DNA of 64,000 nucleotides, taken from NCBI RefSeq assembly GCF_014645835.1, contig NZ_BMMM01000006.1:419217-483216 (forward strand), given 5' to 3'. Positions 17,842 through 24,568 of the stretch are shown here, in pieces. The stretch is from Streptomyces albiflavescens (GTDB lineage: Bacteria > Actinomycetota > Actinomycetes > Streptomycetales > Streptomycetaceae). Numbering within the stretch: position 1 is the stretch's first letter; every line of letters starts with the position of its first letter. Below the pieces are notes generated by a model. That model saw nothing but the letters and a program-made list of their open reading frames with translations, ran no database searches and had not been told where the DNA came from. The position numbers and the translations under genes were made by a program.

Positions 17842-18458
17842 CCGAGGTACCGCGCCCCAGGGCGGCCCTGCGTCGTACGACAGCACTGTGCCTGGCGGCG
17901 GCGGTGGCCGCCGCCCTGGCCACCGGTTGCACGAAGAACGCCAACGCCAAGGAGCCATCGGCCGTACGGTCCTCGGGTGCCGAGGTGAGTGCCGCCCCGG
18001 GGGCCAGCGGCAGGGCCGACTCGCCCTCCGTGACCGCGACGCCGAGCCCCAGCAGGACGGAGAAGATCGATTACACCGACCCCGAGATGGTGGCCGCCGC
18101 TTTCGTGAATGCCTACACCCGGCACAGCTGGCAGGATCCGAGCCAGCTCAGCTACCTGGACCGGAGCAAGCCGTACAGCACGGCCAGATACCTCAAGGAG
18201 CTCCGGGACTCCACCAGCGACCAGTGCGGCACAGCGTGCCGGCAGGAGCAGAAGAAGCATCTCGTGGTCGGCGCGGACGACATCCAGACGGTGATTCCGG
18301 ACGAGGCTCCGCGCACCGCCGCCCAAGTCTGGGTGCAGGTCTCCTACACGGAGCACATCAGTTGGGCCGGTGGCGGCGATTCGGCCAGCGCGGGCATGGT
18401 CGTGGTGCTGGCCAAGGCCGACGGCAAGTGGCTGGTCGACGGCCGGCAGGGCGGTTAG
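17838..18458 (+). CDS. Secreted lipoprotein, possible VirB8/NTF2-like fold
   Basis: 206 residues. GTG 17838 overlaps the stop of the hydrolase gene and GGGAGGACC lies just upstream, so the pair is translationally coupled. A lipoprotein signal (ALRRTTALCLAAAVAAALATGC) gives a membrane-anchored extracellular protein. A disordered Ser/Pro linker is followed by about 130 residues beginning DPEMVAAAFVNAYTRHSW; helix-then-sheet content and size resemble NTF2/VirB8-type periplasmic domains, but no diagnostic motif can be read. Two Cys residues (QCGTAC) could form a disulphide outside the cell. Confidence 0.72.
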   Translation: MTEVPRPRAALRRTTALCLAAAVAAALATGCTKNANAKEPSAVRSSGAEVSAAPGASGRADSPSVTATPSPSRTEKIDYTDPEMVAAAFVNAYTRHSWQDPSQLSYLDRSKPYSTARYLKELRDSTSDQCGTACRQEQKKHLVVGADDIQTVIPDEAPRTAAQVWVQVSYTEHISWAGGGDSASAGMVVVLAKADGKWLVDGRQGG

Positions 18459-18505
18459 GGACGGGCCCCGGCGGCCGAGGGTGGGCCTTCCCGGGCCCGG
18501 GGAGG

Positions 18506-19954
18506 TCATTGCCCGGGCAGCAGCGTGGGAAAGCCGTCCGCGAGCAGCGCCGCGAGGTCCATGTAGGCGCCGCGGGTGGCCGGTGACACCCGGTCGTAGT
18601 CGATCGTCCCGCCCGCGTAGAGCTGCTGGTCGTACGGGATCCGGACCACAGTGGTGCACAGCTGCTGGAAGTAGTCGACCAGTGTGTTCATGTTGATCCC
18701 CACGGCCTTCGGGGCGTCCATGGTGATCACCACCACGGCGTTGCGCACCAGATGCGGATATCCCTGCGCGTACACCTCGTCCAGCGTCTTGGCGGCGCGG
18801 CGCGCGGCGTCGTAGCGCGGAGCGGCCACCACCACGAGTCGGTCGGTGGTGGCCAGCGTGCCCCGCATGGCGGAGTGCTTCATCCCGGTGCCGCTGTCGG
18901 TGATGACGATGTCGAAGGCGCGGGTCAGAACGTCCTGAGCGGTCCTGTACTGAGCCTCGTCGAACAACTCGCTGATGTCCGGGCTCTGTTCGCTCGCCGC
19001 CACCATCAGGCGGTCGGCCTGGCCGAGGTACTGGTGGATGTGCATCGGGTCGGTCAGGCCCTGGCCGTTCTGCTCGCGGCGACGCAGCTCCGCGGTGACC
19101 AGGTCGCGGACCGTCGGCATGATCCGCTCGCCCATCAGCCGGTCCGCGAGCGTGCCCGCGTGCGGGTTGGCATCCATCACGACCGTACGGTCCGCGCGGT
19201 AGCGGGCGAAGGTCAGGCCCAGCATCGCCGAGGTCGTGGTCTTGCCGACGCCGCCCTTGATGCTGGTGACACTGATCCGGTAGGCGCGGGGGACCGGTGT
19301 CTGCAGCCGGGCGAGGCGCTGCTGCTCCGGGCCGGACGAGCGTGCGCCCCGGCCGACCAGGCGGAGCAGCGGCGGCCGTTGGGAGGCCGGCCCGCGGTCG
19401 CCAGGGGCGCCCGAGGGGGTGGGCTGGTACTGGCCCGTGTACGGGTTGGCGGACGTGCCGGTAGGGCCGGTGGGCGACGACTGCGGCAGTGCGGGAGCCG
19501 TCACGGACACCCCGTCCGGCAGGGGCGCGGGCGCGGGGGTGGGGACGGCGGTGGAGTCCGGCATGGGCGCCGGTGCGGGTGCGGGTGCGGGGCCGGTCTG
19601 CGCGGGTGCGGGGCCGGTGTAGGGGACGGTGCCGTGTCCCCAGGCGAGCGCGGGTGCGGGGGCCGGGGCGGGCAGGGGATTCTGGGTGTGTGTGGGCCCG
19701 GGTGCCGGCCCGGAGCTCAGCGCGGGCCCGGGTGTCGGCGCCGGCCCGGTTACGGGCAGGTACGCGGGCGCCGTCTCAGGAGCGGCCGAAGCCGGAGCGG
19801 CCGAAGCCGGAGCGGCCGAAGCCGGAGCGGCCGAAGCCGGAGCGGCCGAAGTCGGAGCGGCCGGTGTCGGAAGCTGTCGGGCGTGGCCCGGAGGCAGTTC
19901 GTCCTCGTCGTTGTCGGCGGCTGACGACATGCCGAAGCCGTTGTTGTCGGACAC
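18506..19954 (-). CDS. ParA/MinD-type ATPase with long proline/alanine-rich N-terminus
   Basis: 482 residues. The first 220 residues are disordered, beginning with five SAAPA units and continuing Pro/Ala-rich. The C-terminal half is a deviant-Walker-A P-loop ATPase: SIKGGVGKTTTS (KGGVGKTT at 233-240), MDANPHAGTLADRL, VITDSGTG (Walker B region). The fold belongs to the ParA/MinD/TadZ group, which positions DNA or protein machines by ATP-driven dimerisation. GTG 19954 is chosen for its GGGGAG ribosome site; ATG 19930 is an alternative. It follows the ribbon-helix-helix-like gene (20017-20484) by 62 bases on the same strand, the usual arrangement for a ParA with its DNA-binding partner, though that order is reversed relative to typical parAB. 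Confidence 0.85.
   Translation of the reverse strand: MSDNNGFGMSSAADNDEDELPPGHARQLPTPAAPTSAAPASAAPASAAPASAAPASAAPETAPAYLPVTGPAPTPGPALSSGPAPGPTHTQNPLPAPAPAPALAWGHGTVPYTGPAPAQTGPAPAPAPAPMPDSTAVPTPAPAPLPDGVSVTAPALPQSSPTGPTGTSANPYTGQYQPTPSGAPGDRGPASQRPPLLRLVGRGARSSGPEQQRLARLQTPVPRAYRISVTSIKGGVGKTTTSAMLGLTFARYRADRTVVMDANPHAGTLADRLMGERIMPTVRDLVTAELRRREQNGQGLTDPMHIHQYLGQADRLMVAASEQSPDISELFDEAQYRTAQDVLTRAFDIVITDSGTGMKHSAMRGTLATTDRLVVVAAPRYDAARRAAKTLDEVYAQGYPHLVRNAVVVITMDAPKAVGINMNTLVDYFQQLCTTVVRIPYDQQLYAGGTIDYDRVSPATRGAYMDLAALLADGFPTLLPGQ
19788..19862. repeat. 15-bp tandem repeat in the ParA-like gene
   Basis: Five in-frame copies of a 15-base unit (GAGCGGCCGAAGCCG on the plus strand, the last one with a T) encode repeated SAAPA near the N-terminus of the ParA-like protein. 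Unit number is likely to vary between strains. Confidence 0.85.
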
Positions 19955-20016
19955 TCGGGCTCTCCCCCACCGTTCAGTGCCCGGTCGGGTCTCAGGCCGA
20001 CAACCGAACGAACTGA

Positions 20017-20484
20017 CTAGTCCTTGCGAGTGTACAAGGACAGCAGTCGCCGACTGACGGTCTGAGGCCGAGTGGGCTTGCCTGTTGCGTACTTGACCAG
20101 CATTTCTTCCAGGATGGCCGTCAGGTTGGTGCCTTCGACCTCGGCACGCGCGTGGGCCATGGCCAGATACCGGGCCGGGAAACGGTTGACGACCGGGACC
20201 TTGCGGGAGTCCTCGGCAGGCAACTCGGACGGGACCTCGGGGCGTTTGGCGCCCTCCCGCTTGGGGGCCTGGTTCAGTTCGTTGCGCCGTCGCCTGCGGA
20301 GGACGCCCAGCGCCTCCTGCTCGGTGATGGGACCCCGATTCGGTGTCCACTCGAGAGGCTCCAGCTCACCGGGAAGCGCGTGCGCCTCATCCACCCCTTC
20401 GGGGCGCCGGGTCATCGCCGCCTTGGCGGTCACCATCCGGCGGCGATGTGATCGACTTCGCTGAGGGATTTCCGAAGTGCTCAT
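20017..20484 (-). CDS. Putative ribbon-helix-helix DNA-binding protein (ParB-like partner)
   Basis: 155 residues. The first 95 residues are basic and probably disordered (RSRSHRRR, LRRRRRNELNQAPKREGAKR). Residues about 108-150 read VVNRFPARYLAMAHARAEVEGTN followed by TAILEEMLVKYATG, which fits a ribbon-helix-helix: a short strand, an amphipathic helix, a turn and a second helix. RHH proteins bind operators as dimers and serve as ParB/CopG partners of ParA. ATG 20484 follows GGAGAAG. Two GTACAGAC motifs lie 66-100 bases upstream. This is the only good DNA-binding candidate in the locus, so it is my first guess for the regulator of the shared motif. RHH assignment is by pattern only. Confidence 0.65.
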   Translation of the reverse strand: MSTSEIPQRSRSHRRRMVTAKAAMTRRPEGVDEAHALPGELEPLEWTPNRGPITEQEALGVLRRRRRNELNQAPKREGAKRPEVPSELPAEDSRKVPVVNRFPARYLAMAHARAEVEGTNLTAILEEMLVKYATGKPTRPQTVSRRLLSLYTRKD

Positions 20485-20549
20485 GGCTTCTCCAGCTATC
20501 GATCGATGACCCGGGCGGCTCTGTACTTCGCGCGAGCGCATCGCGCTGT

Positions 20550-20583
20550 GTACAGACGTTACCCCATACCATTCAGTACAGAC
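20550..20583. promoter_or_regulatory. Two GTACAGAC motifs upstream of the RHH-ParA pair
   Basis: GTACAGAC at 20550-20557 (extended GTGTACAGAC) and at 20576-20583 lie upstream of the RHH-like gene (start 20484, leftward). They are variants of the GTATAGAC motif found ahead of the other units in this locus. Confidence 0.5.
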
Positions 20584-20597
20584 AGGTCATCGTGTCC

Positions 20598-21125
20598 TCA
20601 CCGGATCATCGCGACATTCACCTGTCCCAAAGTCGCTTTGCCGAGGGCGAGTTCCGAGAGGAAGCGCTCATCGGCGTCGGGGGCCTCCAGGTCCAGGTCG
20701 AAACAGATCCCCAGCAGGCAGGAAGCCTCGCCTCCGGTGCGGGCCCATTCGTCGGGAATGTGCATCGGTTCCCTGACGAGCAGCCACGGGTACCCGGCCA
20801 GGTCCACGGCCAGCCCGTCCTGCGTCACCCGAAGGCTGACCAGGGATACGTCGCCGACCTCGATGACGTCGTCCCGGTCGAGCCGGGTGAAGCCCCACAC
20901 GCTCGACAGATACTCCGTGTCGCTGTCCACCGCCGGGTCCGGGTAGGCGCCGGCTTGGCACATCTCCCTGTCGTGGGACACGAACAGGTCCTGCGGCAGG
21001 GACAGGAGCAGCGTGGCGCCTGTCGGATCCAGTCCGCCGGACACCCGCGCGGACCACTCGCATTCCCGGACATCGAGAGTGAGAGATCCACGAGTTTTTC
21101 GACGTGCGGCATTTCTCCGCTTCAC
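20598..21125 (-). CDS. Unknown conserved-looking protein of the secretion-like locus
   Basis: 175 residues, no recognised family, no signal peptide or membrane helix. The basic start (VKRRNAARRKTRGSLTL) is followed by an acidic, beta-rich body with many short alternating strands (LSLPQDLFVSHD, DVIEVGDVSLVSLRVT, GYPWLLVREPMHI) and the end ALGKATLGQVNVAMIR. The GTG at 21125 is chosen because GGGGGAG stands 9 bases upstream; the longer frame to 21161 lacks this. Codon use fits its neighbours, so I consider it real. It is followed by the RHH-ParA pair on the same strand. Confidence 0.68.
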   Translation of the reverse strand: MKRRNAARRKTRGSLTLDVRECEWSARVSGGLDPTGATLLLSLPQDLFVSHDREMCQAGAYPDPAVDSDTEYLSSVWGFTRLDRDDVIEVGDVSLVSLRVTQDGLAVDLAGYPWLLVREPMHIPDEWARTGGEASCLLGICFDLDLEAPDADERFLSELALGKATLGQVNVAMIR

Positions 21126-21307
21126 AGCACAACTCCCCCGAGTAACAACGCCAGGAGCCACCGCAGTTACAGCCGCAACTCCCGTTTCAGGAGAACATCA
21201 TGGCAGCGAACCGGTCTCACTACGTCACCGTTCGGGCACAGCGAGATCTTGACCGTGCACCAACGAAGGAAGGTGATCGGAGTCGGAAGAGAGGGGCTCG
21301 GGAGCGG

Positions 21308-22171
21308 TCAGAGGAGACCGAGGGACAGTTGTCGCCTCAACCAGTCGCGACGGCGCCGTGCGGCATGCAGATAGCGCTCGGCTCCGGGCACCTTCAGCCA
21401 CATCCGGACCACGGCCTCCCCGACCCGTTCGCTCTCCTGCGGATGGGTGATCCTGCGCCAACAGGCGTGCGCGTTCGCGGCGTTCTCCCGCACCTGGAAG
21501 CTGCGGTCTCCCGACATGTGCAGCCAGTCCTCGGCGATACCGAGGTAGAGGTCGGCGGCCCGGATCCAGTCGTGGGCGAGGGTGCTGACGTGTGCGCGAA
21601 CCGCTCGGGACTGGAGGACGTGGGGGTGCGTCGCGCCGTAGAGCAGGGCGGCCTCGCGCTCCAGGTCCACGGCCAGCATGACGGCGACTTCGACGCGGCC
21701 GGTGGCTCCCGCCTCCCCGATCCGCGCGAGCCGGTCACGCAACGCTTCGGGCGGCGGCGGTGTCTGGACGGCGTCCGTCCAGCCCGCATGGAGGACGATG
21801 GTCTCGGTGCGGGGGCCGCGCGGCGATGACGGGGACGAACTCCCGCTCTCCGATTCCCCGATGGGGTACTCCTCGGCGGCCGAGTACGGCTCCTGTGCGG
21901 CGTCCTCTTCGACCCGCCCGTCGGGGTGGATGACCAACGGCCATATGGAACCGTCCGGTTCGAAGGCCAGAGCCTGGAGGGACTGCCCCCGGTCCACGGC
22001 CATCCCGATGGCGGTCCGCATCGCCGCGGCTCGCACTCCCGCCAGATCGTGGGGGTCGGGCGCGGCCACGGGCACCCCGCCCACGCTCGCCTGCCCGTTC
22101 GCGTACAGCACGATCGTCAGCTTGGGGGTTCGGGCCGAAGGGCCGTAGACAGCAGCGGGGTTGGCCGTCAT
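21308..22171 (-). CDS. Unknown cytoplasmic protein of the secretion-like locus
   Basis: 287 residues. Residues 10-80 have a beta-rich pattern (LTIVLYANGQASVGGVPV ... GVRAAAMRTAIGMAVDRG ... IWPLVIHPDGRVEED). A disordered Ser/Pro linker follows, and the last 150 residues are mostly helical (VEVAVMLAVDLEREAALLYG ... DWIRAADLYLGIAEDWLHM), ending with the basic YLHAARRRRDWLRRQLSLGLL. The helical part resembles TPR/solenoid segments but I cannot name a family. ATG 22171 follows AAAGGG. It is divergent from 22314-23321, with the shared motif between them, so the pair is probably co-regulated. Confidence 0.7.
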   Translation of the reverse strand: MTANPAAVYGPSARTPKLTIVLYANGQASVGGVPVAAPDPHDLAGVRAAAMRTAIGMAVDRGQSLQALAFEPDGSIWPLVIHPDGRVEEDAAQEPYSAAEEYPIGESESGSSSPSSPRGPRTETIVLHAGWTDAVQTPPPPEALRDRLARIGEAGATGRVEVAVMLAVDLEREAALLYGATHPHVLQSRAVRAHVSTLAHDWIRAADLYLGIAEDWLHMSGDRSFQVRENAANAHACWRRITHPQESERVGEAVVRMWLKVPGAERYLHAARRRRDWLRRQLSLGLL

Positions 22172-22287
22172 GAGCACCCTTTCGTGGCGCGTCCTCGATG
22201 GCGGCCGCACGGGGTGTCACAGTCCGGCACGAGTTCGCGGATGGCGGCTTCCGGCCATGATAGGGCCGCCCTCCGACAGTACACTGT

Positions 22288-22297
22288 GTATTGACAC
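22288..22297. promoter_or_regulatory. GTATTGACAC motif in a divergent promoter region
   Basis: GTATTGACAC (extended GTGTATTGACACAC, a near-palindrome) lies 17 bases before the ATG of the rightward gene at 22314 and about 120 bases before the leftward ATG at 22171. An ACACTGTGT palindrome overlaps it at 22281-22289. Confidence 0.5.
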
Positions 22298-22313
22298 ACG
22301 CGAGGGGGAGCGG

Positions 22314-23321
22314 ATGAGTAACGACAGCGGTGCGGGCATGACGGTCTGGGTGAATCTGGCTGTTCAGGCGGTCGGACCCGCCGGAAGTCGTCCGTACGAG
22401 GCATGGCTCGCAGAGGTCGAGCGGGTTGCTGTGGATCTCTGGCTGATGTCCGCGCCGGGAGGTTCGACCGCCCGGCTGGCCGCGGACCTGTCCTCATGCA
22501 CGTCGATCGACGGGGTGCTGGCCCACGCGCACGTCGACGGCGAGCGGGGAAGCGCGCGGCTCGTGGTGCGCGTGCCGGACGGGGAGAGCGGCGGCAGCGT
22601 GGAGCGTACGTTCCACACCGAGGCACTCGTGCAGCGCAGGGCCCGTGATGTCCTGGAGCGGGCACAGCCGCTGGTCGGGCAGGGGGTGCGTCTGTTGGTG
22701 GCGGACAGTTCCGGTAACCCGCGCGTGCTGCACATCAGCGATTCCGGTGAGCGGGAGCGCGGGAGCGTCATGGTGCGGAGCGATCGGGCCGGTGCTGTTG
22801 CGGCGCCTTCCCCGGCCCCGGTCCAGGTCGCGGCTCAGGCTCCGGCTCATGTCGCAGCCCCGGGTCCGGTTCAGGCCGTGGCCCCTGTCCAGGCTGCCAC
22901 CGCCGGTTCATTCGCGCCGGCCTCCGCGCCCACTCCCGCCGCCTCGGCGGCCGCTGCCCCTGTCGCCCCCATCTCCACGGATCCGGCCCCGGCCGCTCCC
23001 ATCGCCGCGCCGGAGCATCAGCGGGCCACCGCCCTGGCGGTCGCACCCCCGCCGCTCTCGGCACCGTCCGCCGAGGTTCCGGCCCCGCCGGCCGCGGACG
23101 GTCTCACCTGGGAGGAGGGCTCGCTGGCGGTGTGGCGGAACATCAACCGCAGCTGGTCCAAGGCGTACCGCACGTCCTGCCTGCTCGCGCTGCGGGACCG
23201 GGTGATCGTGGACGACGGCGGTCTCGTACTCAACCTCGACGAGTTGATCACCCTGGCTCAGCAGTCTCCCGACCCCGACACCCCGCGGGGCAAGGACATC
23301 GCCGCCCGCTACCCGGCCTGA
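22314..23321 (+). CDS. Two-domain cytoplasmic protein with long Pro/Ala linker, unknown function
   Basis: 335 residues with GAGGGGGAG before the ATG. Domain 1 (about 1-165, MTVWVNLAVQAVGPAGSRPY ... RVLHISDSGERERGSVMV) is compact and mixed alpha/beta. A Pro/Ala/Val-rich linker of about 95 residues follows. Domain 2 (about 265-335, GLTWEEGSLAVWRNINRSWSK ... LDELITLAQQSPDPDTPRGKDIAARYPA) is a small folded unit. No membrane helix or signal. I do not recognise either domain. The ParA-like protein of the same locus has a similar Pro/Ala linker. It converges on the leftward gene ending at 23329, leaving only 7 bases between them. Confidence 0.7.
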   Translation: MSNDSGAGMTVWVNLAVQAVGPAGSRPYEAWLAEVERVAVDLWLMSAPGGSTARLAADLSSCTSIDGVLAHAHVDGERGSARLVVRVPDGESGGSVERTFHTEALVQRRARDVLERAQPLVGQGVRLLVADSSGNPRVLHISDSGERERGSVMVRSDRAGAVAAPSPAPVQVAAQAPAHVAAPGPVQAVAPVQAATAGSFAPASAPTPAASAAAAPVAPISTDPAPAAPIAAPEHQRATALAVAPPPLSAPSAEVPAPPAADGLTWEEGSLAVWRNINRSWSKAYRTSCLLALRDRVIVDDGGLVLNLDELITLAQQSPDPDTPRGKDIAARYPA

Positions 23322-23328
23322 CGAGGTC

Positions 23329-23979
23329 TCACGGCCGCCGCGCGCGCAACCGGCGCACAGCGCGGCGGCCGTGCTCCTCGGCGCGGGCCCACAGGACCAG
23401 CGCGCCGCTGAGCAGTGCCCCGAGCAGCCCCGCGCGCCCGCCGAGTGCGGCGTACACCAGGGCGCCGCCGAACGAGGACGCGACGAAGGTCCAGGCGACG
23501 GTGCGCCAGCGCGCCGTCCGGGGCGGATACAGGTACACCACCATCACGCTGCCGAGGGCCAGCGCCGCCGTGGCCACCAGCGCCTGCGCGTAGTACTGCT
23601 GCCAGTTCACGATCACGGACGCCTGCTGCCGGACGAGGGCCATCCAGACCAGGAACGCGAAGAGGACCTTGAGGTGTCCCAGCGCCGCTGTGGCACTCGG
23701 GGAGACGTGCTTGCCGGGGAGCCTCCCGGCAAGGACCCGCTTCTTGGTCTCATGTGAACCGGTATTGCCCGAACCGGCTTTGCCCGAACCGGCTTTGCCT
23801 GTGCTCGCCTTGCCTGTGCTCGCCTTGCTGGAACTGGCCTTGCTGGAACTGGCCTTGCTCGGTCTGGCCTTGCTCGGTCTGGCCTTGCTGGAACTGGCCT
23901 TGTTCGAACTGACCGTGTTCTTCTGCCCCTTGGCAGCCTGCTGTGACATGCCAGGGCTCGTCCTCGTCACACGCGCCAC
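23329..23979 (-). CDS. Membrane protein with N-terminal Lys/Ser/Ala pentapeptide repeats
   Basis: 216 residues. The N-terminus (about 20-75) consists of pentapeptide repeats of the type SKARP/SKASS/GKAST, strongly basic and disordered. Hydrophobic segments follow at about 100-120 (LGHLKVLFAFLVWMALV), 130-150 (ALVATAALALGSVMVVYLY) and 165-195 (WTFVASSFGGALVYAALGG, LLGALLSGALVLWA), then a basic tail. GTG 23979 follows AAGGAG and starts 7 bases after the stop of 23987-24568, so the genes form an operon. Topology puts the basic repeats in the cytoplasm, where they could bind nucleic acid or acidic lipid (inference). Confidence 0.75.
   Translation of the reverse strand: MARVTRTSPGMSQQAAKGQKNTVSSNKASSSKARPSKARPSKASSSKASSSKASTGKASTGKAGSGKAGSGNTGSHETKKRVLAGRLPGKHVSPSATAALGHLKVLFAFLVWMALVRQQASVIVNWQQYYAQALVATAALALGSVMVVYLYPPRTARWRTVAWTFVASSFGGALVYAALGGRAGLLGALLSGALVLWARAEEHGRRAVRRLRARRP
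23799..23910. repeat. 15-bp tandem repeats in the membrane-protein gene
   Basis: Repeated 15-base units such as GGCCTTGCTGGAACT and GGCCTTGCTCGGTCT occur in pairs and encode KASSS/KARPS pentapeptides. The 15-base period is the same as in the ParA-like gene, but the sequence is unrelated. Confidence 0.8.
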
Positions 23980-23986
23980 GGTGGCC

Positions 23987-24568
23987 TCACTCCTTGTCCA
24001 GGGTTACCGAGGTGACAGTCCATCCGTCGTCGCCGTCTTCCAGGCCGAGCGACAGCCGCAACGCACCCGTGGACTCCGAGTCGGCGGCGAAGTCCACGGT
24101 TACCTCCGTCTTGCCGGAGCTGTCCGTGTCCGGGTCGGGGTTCGGGTCGCCGACGGTCACCTCGGGCGTCTTCGTGCCGGAGGTCTTCGACAGATACGCC
24201 TCCCAGTCTTCGGGAAGCTGCTTCACCAGCTCCGCCCGGGTGGTCGGCGCGAGACGCGGCAGCCCTGCGGCGAACGCCTTGGGCGTGGTCCGGTCCGGGT
24301 CGAACCTGTAGTACGACATGGCGAACGCCTTCGCCACATCCTGAGGCGCCGCCTCGGTGCTCAGCGCCCCGCCGTACCCGCCCGAGATCATCGACTCGGG
24401 GCGGGGTACGTAGAGCGGCGCGACCGGACGGGCCGCCGGCTTCGCGGATTCGCCGGCGGCGGGCTGCGTCGCCGATGAACGCGTCCTGCTGGAGATGTTG
24501 TTCAGGACCAGACCGAGGACGACCAGAGCGATGAAGAAGGCGGCGATTTTTCGGCCCCGATGACTCAT
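23987..24568 (-). CDS. Single-pass anchored protein, VirB8/TcpC-like candidate
   Basis: 193 residues. A short basic start (MSHRGRK), one membrane helix (IAAFFIALVVLGLVLNNIS), a linker, and an external domain of about 130 residues (PQDVAKAFAMSYYRFD ... KTEVTVDFAADSE ... GWTVTSVTLDKE) in the helix-plus-sheet order of NTF2/VirB8-type domains. Its ATG overlaps the stop of the VirB6-like gene by 4 bases, so the two are translationally coupled. VirB8-class proteins bridge inner-membrane T4SS parts; assignment rests on size, topology and context. Confidence 0.75.
   Translation of the reverse strand: MSHRGRKIAAFFIALVVLGLVLNNISSRTRSSATQPAAGESAKPAARPVAPLYVPRPESMISGGYGGALSTEAAPQDVAKAFAMSYYRFDPDRTTPKAFAAGLPRLAPTTRAELVKQLPEDWEAYLSKTSGTKTPEVTVGDPNPDPDTDSSGKTEVTVDFAADSESTGALRLSLGLEDGDDGWTVTSVTLDKE

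Noticed and set aside
21200..21307. Small plus-strand gene starting MAANRSHYVT after GGAGAAC
   Set aside because: It has a plausible ribosome site but the frame runs antisense into 21308-22171 with poor codon bias and no recognisable end.
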